Source: Phylloscopus collybita
Taxonomy: Eukaryota > Chordata > Aves > Passeriformes > Phylloscopidae
Assembly (NCBI GenBank): GCA_027886175.1
Contig: JAJNNQ010000040.1
Span: forward strand, 24,138,001-24,202,000
Direction of reading: 5' to 3'
DNA: 64,000 bases
In this document: positions 23,301-35,300 of the stretch, piece after piece
How the letters are laid out: each line of letters starts with the position of its first letter
How positions within the stretch are numbered: position 1 is the stretch's first letter
The notes under the pieces: model-generated
Told to the model about the DNA's origin: nothing
Seen by the model: only the letters and a program-made list of their open reading frames with translations
The model's database searches: none
Position numbers and translations under genes: made by a program

Positions 23301-26300
23301 AGCTTCTCCTACTGTGTGCCACACTGAAGGCATTGAAGGGTTTGGGAAAAGGGATACCATCCATGAACTCCTTGCACCTGGACAGTCTTCTGTTGTGACA
23401 CAGCTTCCACTGTTAAGAAACAAATAATTTGGAGGAGTTTGAGCTCTTCGAAGGTGTTTTCTGGTTTCCTCCTAGCTAATCACTGTTCCCTCTCCTGTCA
23501 CATCGTTTTCCTCTATTTACCAGCTCCACAATCAACAGAAGTTTTAAGGCTTAGGAAATTACTTCATCTGCCTCCCAGCTCCAGCAGCTAATGAATTGTT
23601 CTTTTATGGCCTATTTCCACTGCAGACTGATGCAGACAGAAAGAATAAGACAATTTCTTTTTTCCTTTTTTGTTTTTTAATACTATCAGGTTTTTTTAAC
23701 TGAATCTTAGAAATTGAAAAACTGTCCCCTCTATTGTCTGTGTTGTTTTTTTTCTCAACACTGAGTGGACAAGATGCTGTAGCTGCAGTTTGCCTAGGCA
23801 AGAAAGGGTGAGAAAAATACAATAAAATCTAAAAATTAGTTTAGTCATCTGGATTTTTATTTTGTGGAGATCATTTCTTCTGCTTCCACCTCCTTTGAGA
23901 AGAAAAATAAGTGTGCCCAGACTGTCTGAAGTACACTGACAAAGCTTGCCAAATGAAGGGCAAAACAATTTACACCATGTAATAGGAGTTACTCATGGGT
24001 GTTTCTGAACAAAGATTGTCTTTTCCTCCATCAGAAGTGCAGTCAGACTGAATTTTTAAATTTCATTTATTTCTAATTTATTAGTGGTTATTCTGATGGG
24101 AAACATGAAAAGTAGGGGCATGATATAAATGGACTTTCTTTTAAGATTACTTGGAGCTTTAATCCAAGCCAACTACTGAGTGAAAAAGGAGATTGTAAAA
24201 ACCAGCTGGAATAACATAAGAATTTGATTCAATTTCTTCTGTTATTTTTACAAATCACAGAATTAAGAAATATTTCTTAGATAACCTCAGCATTCAAGAT
24301 GTTTTCAGAAAAGATTAATCTTGTGAGTAAATGTTAATGTACACAACTACAGAGTTCATAAATCAAAATTATTGGCAGAAACATTAACATTTTTAGCTGA
24401 GCATTTTAACAATTAAAATTGTCCAATCAAAGAAATGTGCTAAGAAAGCACTTGAGAAATAATAACTGTACTGCTGACAGGCCTATTCACTCAGTGCTGT
24501 ACTGTGAGTGTAGGTACAAGCAGTGTCTTCCTTCCCAGTGCCTGTATCTGGAAGAATTTTCTTGATCCCTTTCAGCATCAATTTTTTCCATTGTTACAGT
24601 CATCCCGGTTCATCCATTTATACTGCAGGGCTTGACACCTACCTTAGGAAAATGGAATCAGTGAAGGAAAAGTACATGGAAGTAGACATGGTTATCCAGG
24701 AAGAAAATGCGATTATGGTTAAGTTAAGCTCGTTAAGCTCAACTTGTCTTTCTGGCTGCTGCTCTTGCTTTAAGCTATTTCACATGGCCAGTTGTGGCTT
24801 GTGGTAGCTTCAGTCTCAGTTCTGAGTGACTGTGCTTCTGTCCCCAACCAACTGAAGCATGACAGAGTTTTTTAGCATCAGATGTGGATATCTGAAATAT
24901 TATTTCTTTTTCATGGGATCATAGAATAGTTAGGCTTGGAAAGGGCTTTAAAGGGTCACGTAGACTAACTGCCTTGCAGTGAGCAGGGTCATCTTCAGCT
25001 AGATCAGGTTGCTCACAACCCTGTTCAGTCTGGCCTTGAATGTTTCTAGGAACAGAACATCTACCACTACTCTGGGCAACTTGTTCTAGTGTTTTGCTAC
25101 TCTCATAGCAAAAAGTTTAATTCTTAATAACTAGTCTAAGTCTGCTTTCTTTTAGTTTAAAACCATTACTACTGGTCCTATTGCAACAGGCCCTGCTTAA
25201 AGCTTTGTTCCCTGCTTTCTTTGAAGCCACAGTAAGGTCTCCCTGGAGTCTTCAGGCTTGAACAACTCCAGCTCTTTCAGCCTTTCTTCAGAGTGATGGA
25301 ACATCTCTCCTATGATGAGTTTTTTAGCCTTTTTCTGGATCTGCTCTAACTGTTCCATGTCTTTCCTGTGCTGGGGACCCCAGATCTGGACTCAGTACTC
25401 CAGGTGGGGTCTCATAACAGCAGAGTGTGCAGAATCAGCCCCCTCAATCTGCTGGCCGTACTGCTTCTGCTGCAGCCCAGGTTATGCTTGACTTGCTGGG
25501 CCGTCCAGCTAGCTTTTCATCTACCAGCACCCCCAAGTCCTTCTCCACAGGGCTGCCCTCAGTCCTTTCAGCCCCCAGCCTGAACTGATACTGGGGGTTG
25601 TCATGACTCAGGTGCAGCACCTTGCACTTGGCCTTGTTGAACCCCATGAGGATCCCAGGGGCCCACTTCTTGAGCTTGTCCAGGTATGGATGGCATCTCA
25701 TCCTCCAGGTGTGTCAGCCACACCACTCAGCATAGTGTCACTTGCAGACCTGCTGAGGGTGCACTTGATCCCTTCATCTATTTTATTAATGAAGACATTA
25801 AATAACACAACACTGGTCCCAATACAGACCCTTGAGGCACATCACATGTCATTGTTATCTCTGAGCTGTTGACCACTACTCTCTTGTTGGCCACTTCCAA
25901 CCAATTCCTTATCCATCTAACCGTCCACTCATTAAATCCATCTCTCTTGAATTTAAAGAGAAAGGTGTTGTGGGGGATTGTGTCAAAAGCCTTAAAGAAG
26001 TCCAGAGAGATGAGAACTACAGTCATGCCCCTGTCCACTACTGTAGTCACTCTATCATAGAAGGTCATTAGGCTTGTCAGGCAATTTTTGCTGGTGAAGC
26101 CATGCTGACTCAAATCACCTTCCTGTCTACCATGTGCCATAAGAAGCCATATAATTTCATTTATTTGGCCTTACTTTTGTCATTTTTATGGTTACAAATC
26201 GAGATTAGATGAAGGTTAACTCTTGTAAATGGGACAGTAGCCATTTGTTGTAACCATGACAATAATACAGAAATTAAAAGCTTGAGCTGCAGCATTACTG

Positions 26301-29300
26301 AATCAAAGGAGGTGTATATGGAAATGTAAGAAGATGATATCTTTTGTTGATGTTGCAGACCTCTTCAAGGAGGTGGCAGGCCCTACAGAAATGTGTGACC
26401 AGAGGCAGCTGGGCCTTCTGCTTCATGATGCTATTCAGATCCCACGACAGCTTGGGGAAGTGGCAGCCTTCGGTGGCAGCAACATTGAGCCCAGTGTGCG
26501 CAGCTGCTTCCAACAGGTAAGATAAAGACCTTCATGTGAAGAGCAAAACAAAACAAAACCCTCTCTGAAGTCTCCAGTTTCACTTATACACAATGATGTA
26601 AAAAGAAGAGAGGAATATAAGAACATCCACTGAGTTTTGACTAGAAATGAGTATGCTCCTGCAACTAAGTATGGGAAATTCATGTGAAAATGCAGCTGTA
26701 AAAGATGGTTTACAGTTTAGGAAAGGATCAAACAGATTATGTTTAGCCAAAAGAATATATAAATCTTCATGATTCTGACAGTGTTTGCCACTCTAAAAGC
26801 TGTTAAAAAATGTTGTAGCAGCCAATCATCCTGCTTTGCATTGTTGAAAGCAACCTGATGCTGTGAGAACAACATGATTTTTCCAGCTGGAATAAGGCTG
26901 ACAAGAACAAGAAAATTATGCTGATAGTAATTTTTGACCTTGTGCACCAGGAAATTATTTAGCATTTTGTTACTGACAAAAGACCTTGCAGTTGCATGAA
27001 ACTTCAAGCACAGTCTTTTTTTATATTGCAAGCCTTTATGCAGCAGATCAGAACATGGAATAAAGCTCTTACAGCCTGCTGTGCAGCTCCACACTACATG
27101 CAGGGGGTTAATGAGGCTGCAAGGAGTGTCTGTCTGTTTAAAGAAGATGAGAATTAAAAACAGGGTGTTGTAAAGGAACACAACTAACTGACTTTTTCAA
27201 GGATGCCTAAGGCATCCAAATGTTAGCTAGTGATAGCTATACTGCTTCAGTGCATTATTTTTGTGAAAGCAGCTGATTTGAGCATTGTCAGAAATTGTAT
27301 ATGCTTTAAAAATACACCATGGCTTATATAAAATTACTGACTTGGGTATTTCTGATTTTATTGAATTGAACATTAAAGATTTTAGTGAACTTTCAGAGGA
27401 TTTTCCTTTGCCATTCTTTCATAGAGATTTCTACATTTTTGTCCAGTTCTTTGAAAAATGCAGTTGTGTTGGCTTTTTTCCAGAACTATTAGATTAATTT
27501 CTGGATTCAGGCGATTAGGATTTGAAGAGTGCTTGTGCAGGTCATGAATAATTTGGTAGATACTTAGGGGACTTGGTTTGACCAATTAACCATGTAAACC
27601 TTTCCCTGATGTTTTAACATTGCTGCTTCAGACAATAAGGGATGGTGCTTGACATATCTATCACTGGCCTTGAGTGGTTTGACTCATGCTAAAATAAATT
27701 ATTCATTTGTTATTTGCAGACTTTCTGTGTGACAGGGGAATGATCTTTATGTCCCTCAAGGATCTGCCCAATCCCCCATGCTATTCAATTATGAGTGAGG
27801 GGTACTAGCAAGACAGTGTTTAAATACTTGATTTTACGATTATACTGGTTATATGAAGCTGCATCCCTCATCTCACATGAATAGTTCAAGCTCAGTCCCT
27901 GATTGTTAGGAGAGCATAGAGAAAATGTGCAGCTGCATGTCAGTTAGCCCAGTGAAAACAAGTTGGTGAGGAAGAAACACTCTTTTTTTCTTTTTTCATG
28001 CTTCTCCCTCTTAATGCCAAAAATGGACTTGGACCATGAATAGGTTAAGAAGCCTAAGCATTGCTTGCTTTCCATCTTGTATTACCATTTAAAAATAACT
28101 CCCATTTTAATCTTTTTTTAATTCCTTCCATTGAGCTCAGAAATATGACCTCTGTTACTGCTAACAAAATTGATGAATACAATACCTTTATAGCTAGGCT
28201 CCTCTGCTGCTTACAACTTAAAAAATGTGGAAGTGTATTTGTTTGCTTCTTAAAACAATTGTGTCAGTGTATTAGATCTACTATATTCTTGCAGTGATTG
28301 CCCATAAATGCCAGATTGCTTTCTTTCTCTTTATTTTCCTGTTTGTTTGTTTTGTGCATGTGTTATGTTTAATGTGCTAACTAGAAAGAATGCCGTGGGC
28401 ATAGAACACAATAAAAAAAATTATGACTCTCGGGGCAATCAGTACCCACATGCAAACACTACTGACTTTTAACATTTTGTCATCCATCTTAAGTCAGAAG
28501 ACAGCCATGTCTTCAGTATGTCTGAACTGCAGAATGTGCTTCCCTTTCATGCTCATACTTATTTTTCAAGTGCTTCCAGTTGAAAGGTGGCTGTACTATG
28601 TACTCTTCCTTCTTTACTATGTCCTCCATCTTTGCTACCATCTGTCTACTCTATCACAGCTGTGTAGTCTTCTAAAGTCTTACTGACTTGTTTGCTTTAT
28701 TTTCTTTTTCATTGAGGCTATTGTATCCTCTAAATGTTTTTGGGTTAAAGTGTCATGTAAAGAATTCATGCAGGTTGTTGGGATCTTTTTCCCATAGAAT
28801 TCTAAGGAAAATCTACTTGTGGATGGCTGTTGTATTGGTTTGTGGGGGTTTTGGTTTGTGGGGTGGGGGGGGGGCGGGCGAGGATTGTTTGTTTGTTTGT
28901 TTTAAATTTGGATGTGGGTTTTTTCTCTCCACAGAACCACAATAAGCCAGAAATAACTGTAAAGCAATTTATAGATTGGATGCGCTTAGAGCCACAGTCC
29001 ATGGTGTGGTTACCAGTTCTACACCGTGTGGCAGCTGCAGAAACAGCAAAACATCAGGCCAAGTGCAACATCTGTAAAGAGTGTCCAATTGTTGGATTTA
29101 GGTAAGAGGAGAGGTGTTAGCTGCAATGTTTCTCTGAAAATATCCACATTTTTGTGTCTTCCAACAAGTGAAGTTCTTCCTATCTGTTTTTCCACTGTTC
29201 TTTAAGACGGGATCTGTCACCCATGGTGAGGCCACAGTGTGGCCTGAGCTGCTGCAGTTCTGGCTCATGCAGTGCCACACACAGTGGTCCTGTGGCTAAC

Positions 29301-32300
29301 AGAGGTACAGGGTGGGCTGTCATCAGATGGTTTTGGATTGGTGGATCCAAGAGATAGTAAATGAAGTATAAATGCACCCCGTGTGTTCTGTAAGCACAAG
29401 ATCAAAAGGAGGTGATCAGTAACAAAAAATGTGGTCTGTCTGCTCTCCTGCATAAGGCTTGGGAAACTAACTTATGCCAGGCAGTATAAAACAATCTTCA
29501 GCATCAGTCTTTCCTTGCTTAAAACAAACACTGCTATGTTGCTGTGCTGAGACTTGCCCTGTCTATGTCCCTGAACATAATCTAACTTTTGTCTGTTCAA
29601 AGAAAGGTGCGAATTCTAAAAGAAAATGTTAAGTGGGGAATATTCTCCATGTTATTCTCCTAAACTGTAGTTGGTACCCTTAGTGAGTATTGCGATGACT
29701 AACATGCTTTTGTAAATTGATTGCTCCAGTATATAAAGTGATGCAGCCCCATCTCCAAAATCTGCAGTAGAGGCTAGAACTAAGCATAACTGGCTTTTTC
29801 CTTTACTATGGTCATGGAGTCTAATGTATTGTCTAGGAAAAATATAAAGCAGTCTGTGATGTAAGTGTTTCTAAGATTTTTTCTTCAGGTATCTAGGCAG
29901 ATGAGTAATTTTTGTTCGTCGTGCTTTCTGTTTGCCATCTTTCTGTTATTTTAGAGGATAATAATGTGAACCCTAGATCAGATTCATCTTGCCTAGTTTT
30001 AGGAATGCTGGCTTTAGTCAATCTTATGGGCTTGAGCTAGCAACCCTCTTTTTCTTTTTTTTTTATTATAAATATAGGTATGTGAGTATTTGCAAAAGTA
30101 ACAATCTGATCAAGGTTTGTTGCCTGTCTTAAGAGGAGATGAAATTCTCTAAGTGTTCTTGTCTTTTTTTATTGTTTGAGGAAGCATAGCCCTAGCTCAG
30201 CTGTGTTATAGTTGTCTAAGTTGTACTATGTGCAGGAGTGTGGAGAGACAGAAAAGACAAAGACCCATTTAGAGTGGGTCATTCTAAATAATTTCTACAA
30301 TGAAGTTAGAGATCTGCCACAGCAAAAGCATCTAGCATCTTAGCAGAAGGTAAATGTAGCCATTTAATGCAGAGGCTCTGAGAAAAGATTATAAACAAGT
30401 TGGATCAGCATCTTTTAAAGTGAACCTTTACATTTATAGACACATATTCTCTTGCAAAACAAAACATAAAACTCAACAGGGGAAAAGTGTGGATGGGTAC
30501 TGAAAACTGCTCTCAGGAAGCAATTTAATTTAAACTTTAACTATTCAGTAGCTATTCAATTTGTTTCAGTTAGCTCATTTTAGTTTCATGCAAATGATAT
30601 AACCTCATCCAGTCAGAACAACCATAGCACAGAAACAGTGGGTGGAATCTGGAACTGAATTGTTGATTTAGTATAAATAAATAAATAGATAAATCATGCT
30701 CCTGGTGATTACATTTAGTACACGGGATACTGTAGAAGTTTGTTACCCTCTTGAAAATACATTCTCTTGAAAAAACAACCAAAAGTAAACAAATCATTGG
30801 ATGTTTTTAACTGAATTTTAAATTATTCTTACAATTCATGAATTCTTGAGAATTTAATTTCTCAAGAAATTAAAATGTTGATAGAATTTCTGTAAATCAA
30901 AATGATTTACAAACCTTTAATTTAACTGTTGAGTGTAAAAACTAAAATAAACCGGTCTGGTTTATAAAAGTTTCTTTGAGATAATACATGAATAGTAAGT
31001 AGAGGAAAAGAAAAACTAAATCAATATAGTTTAAAGTCAGTAAAAACTTTAAAATTATAAATTCTTCCCAGTCCATCAATGAAGCTGATGCCTGTAAGAT
31101 TTTCTGTATCAAAGCTACTTAGGCAGCAGGTGATTGAAAGTGGCTCCCTAAATTGATATAGAGACAGGGAACTTTTAAATACTCATTGTGGTGTGTGGTG
31201 TAGGAAGGTTCTGTGGACTAAGAGGGCTGCAGGTTTGCTGTGTCCTCCGTAGCTGCTGCAGTGGCACTGGTGTCCCCGGGCCTGTAGCTGTGATGAGTGT
31301 TGGCTGTGCCAGGTTCTGGTTGTGCACACTGACACACTTCAAAGTTCTCTCTGAGCTAATCCCAACAAACTCACTGTGTCCTTGTGTTGCTGCTGCTGAA
31401 AGGCAGGTGACACCATTTCAGAGAGTAATTTGCTTTGTGAGGCTTAATTAGAAGTAAACCTCTAATCACTTTGTTTAATGTCCCCACAGGTACCGGAGCT
31501 TAAAACATTTCAACTATGATGTCTGTCAGAGCTGTTTCTTTTCTGGCCGTACAGCAAAGGGGCATAAATTGCATTATCCAATGGTGGAATATTGCATACC
31601 AGTGAGTACCAATTTAATCAGTGTTTCTAATGAACAACAACTCAGATTTGAGGTCTAAATTTTTTTTTCATAATCTTTGTTACCTAGCCAGGTTTTCTTT
31701 TTCATATGTTTAATATGACTTGTTTTCCAGCCTTTCTCTTTGGAAGGCATCAGGAACTTTTCAGGTTTTGCCAATTTTATGTGGGCAGCATTTGGTTTCT
31801 ATAGAAATGCTGTTCAAGCATTTCTTCTGAGAGAACTTAAACTTCACTTCTGATTGGTGAAACATTGAATATTGAATGTAACTGCTGTTCTTGTATACTC
31901 AGATATATACACACATGATAGAGTACGAGAGTAAGAGTAAGAACATGTCAGAGAAAAAGAACTCGCTTAACTATTGCAATACCATGGCAAAGAGTATTTA
32001 ATATTCTGGTGAGGTGTATTAATATTTTTAGGGGTGTGTGATCTATCTTTGTTTTCAAGTCCAGCATTTCCTTGCTTCATGAAAACGTGGTTAGAAATAG
32101 GCTATGTTTCATTCTGTTGTGTAATTGCTGTACTGGGATATATAAAAATTGATGTGTAGCTGGAAAAAAAATAAACAGAATTGATAGTTTCTAACCAGAA
32201 ATGGTGTGAAGATTCTAACCAGAAAAGGTATGAGATGTTTACCAGCAGTAGCTGACAAAAATTAATTTTATAACACTGTATTTTCCTAATGATGTTTCAA

Positions 32301-35300
32301 ACATTTTTTAAGGAGATTCCTAGGAGTCTTTCTTAACTGAAGGAGTGGCAGGGTTGCTACACACAAATAGCACTCTCACTTTTTTTTATCAGCTGGTTGT
32401 TTACATTCAAGAATTTTAACTCAGTCACAAATAAGTTAATAGGATAGCTGGTATGTGTTCTATACAACAGTGGTGAAAGGTCTGCAAGCTCAGAAAAATT
32501 CAGACCAGAATGTAACTAGAGCTGATTCAATAGAGCAAATTTTTCCATAGTGTTACAAGATACTGTGGGTTCTTAGAGTAGCAAAAATTCATTGAGTTAT
32601 TTGACTCTTTTGCTGTAGTTGTTGGATTTACTACCTGTGTTTTCCCTCTCTTTTTTGTCTGGCGTGTCTTCTGTAACGGAATTCAAATTCTATAAGGTAG
32701 TGTTTTTACTTCATTATGGTCAGAAAAAAAAGTGAGTAATGTTAATGTATTTTCATTAATTCTATAACCAAGTTGTTAGGATTTTGTTGATAAATTGGTA
32801 TGTCAGGGCATGTCTTGTATACTCAGATATATACACATATGATAGAGTATGAGAGTAAGAGTAAGAAGAAGAATGCTGGACTGAAGAACATTTTTTAAGT
32901 AGATTTGTTGGTTTTTTTCTTAATGTTTATTATATTTTATCGCATGGCTATTGTAACCTCAGGATTTGGAGGTGTATGAGTAGACATCATTAAAAATTCA
33001 CTTTTTTTTTCTCCTTAAAAACCTCATCTGTAGTGGAACAGAAATGTTCTTTGCCTATAATATGCAGAAAATTCAGAAATTGAGGTGTAAGGGGTGTTGA
33101 AATAGATAATGCTGCTGATCTTCAGGATAAGATATCCTTCCTGTTGAGTTAGTCAAATACAGATTACATCTGGCATGGGGTATTGTACTTTCTCTAGAAC
33201 ATGATGGTATATTTTTGATGAATTCCAGGTTTTGTCTGAAGCAGCAGATTTGATATCTAAGGTGAATTTTCAGTTCTTGTTAAACAAGTTCACATTATCC
33301 CATTTACAAGTGAAGGCTGACAAACTGAAAAATATATTCTGGAAATGGCTGGAATCCTCTCTGTCTCTGGGAATAGAGATAACTTGTATTATAATGAAGA
33401 TTTCTGTTACTGCTGCAGAAAGAATGTAGTTTGAAAGCAATATTAGGTGTAAAATAAGGTAACATAAGGCAAAAGTCTGTTCTTTCTGTGAAATATAGGA
33501 GGAATGAGGCGAATCCACTATGGGATAATAAGGGGAGTGAAATGATATTCTTGGTTAGAGTGAATGAAGAAAGGCCAGTGGGAAAGAAAGAAACTTGGGG
33601 AAGTTTTAAGTAGAGCAGAATAAAAGAAATGGCATATAATTTAGGTGATGCGTAAAATTAGAGATTCAGCACTGAGCCCTGATAATTTGGAAGCTGAATA
33701 TGAGAGCTGGAATTTTATTTGGGTCCTGATGTGAGTACACTCTGCTCCCTCCATTTCTGTAAAAAGAAGTGACCCGTTATATGAACAGACCTAGATGCCT
33801 GTTGGACTTCCATAATCAGTACCCACACACAATCTATTTTAACTAGTCTTACTTGGTCTAGGAATGAAGAATTGATTTCACAAAAAGATTTTACAAAAAT
33901 TCTGTATTATTTATTCTTGCTGTTTGTAATAATGCACTATGGTTGGTGTACTGATTTGTTGCTAAACCTCTCTACATATTGAACTCATTAAATGCAATAC
34001 AGTAATCAAGAACTGCAAAATTTTTTGCAGTTAGTAGAATAGCTTATGTTAAATGGAATAATGCCTGAAAAATAGCATAGATCTGGGTCTGTGAAATAAA
34101 ATAAAAGTACCAAAGGCCACTGAATTGTTCCTTAGAATCCATTATGTTACAGTACAAATGGCTTGAACAGGAAGAGTGCACCCACTCTGCCTTTTCAAGT
34201 AAATTCAAGGGCTGTTGATGTTAAAATGTTGCTTTCTTGGCCAGTGTTGAAAAGCAGAGTACAAATGCATGAACTCACCAAACTGCATTAATAAAATCTA
34301 GCTTCACTGTCTTACTGCTAATGCATATTAATACATTTTTATCAAAAACACTAGCAATAAATAGGTAAAAAAAATTGCTTTCATTACTTAAGCTGACATT
34401 TAGAACTGGAGCTTAGTCACAGATGGAGGGAAGACCATTTAATTGTCTTCAGATGAGCAGTTCAGTATAGGGTATAAAGGGATTACTCAGAAGCACAGTA
34501 AGTTCTTATCAAATTTAAACTAATGTGGACAATGGGTTAAGGAATATGTTCTCCATTTTAATGCGTTCTGTGATATTTGTATTAGGTAAGATTTGCTTCA
34601 TAATTTCAGATTAGGACAATTTACTACACATGCCTATATGAAGTTACTACATTTTAATCTGTAATGCCATTTTGCATTTTCCTAGCTTGCAATTTAGTTT
34701 TCTTGATGCTGAAAATAATAAAAAAAAGCGTAATGAGTTATGTCTTCTCTTTCATCCAAGATTTAGAGATCAGTATGAGAAACATCTGAAAACATAATTC
34801 TCTCTTAAGTATTAGAAATGCAGTTTTTCTAGTTTGTTTTTCACCTTCACGTATTCTTTCTCTGAAAAGATGGAAAAATAGGATTTTTAATGTAGAATTT
34901 TACACAGATGTGTAAAAATATTGTTAGATTTTTCTAGCATCTGATTTGGGAATAGTCCTACATAACTACCTACACAATTTATTTTTAGATTTTTTTGAAT
35001 GGAAATCCTGTCAGTAGTGGCACTTGTGTTATATTAATGTAGCTGGGCTTAATGACAGCATATATTAGTGAGATTCACATCTCTTCTGGGAATCAGTTTC
35101 TCTGTGTATATTAAAACAGCTAATTGGTTTTGTGTTAGATATAATAAATGTAATTAAGAGAATGATGACTTAGGTGCAGACTAGTCATCATTTTACATAG
35201 GTAAGTGCAGTGAAAGGGATAAGAACATGGGCTTCCACTATTACTCTTTCTTTAAAAAGAGAATAGTGGGAAATGAATAAAATTAATTAAGTATATGTAT

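Larger units (their letters stand above)
19470..26358 (+). other. UTRN: Intron, about 6.9 kb
   Basis: The intron runs from donor GTAAGG to acceptor TGTTGCAG. Two features stand out: a 207-base strand made almost only of G and T (22389-22595), and a 1.2-kb minus-strand CR1 copy (about 24915-26138) ending roughly 220 bases before the next exon. Other open frames here have no recognised relatives. Confidence 0.93.

Noticed and set aside
23013..23423. 136-codon minus-strand frame
   Set aside because: No domain or homologue recognised, and it lies in ordinary intron sequence.
26717..27181. 154-codon minus-strand frame in the intron before the ZZ exon
   Set aside because: It is hydrophobic and low in complexity of domains, with no recognised family, no flanking splice sites and AT-driven residue use.
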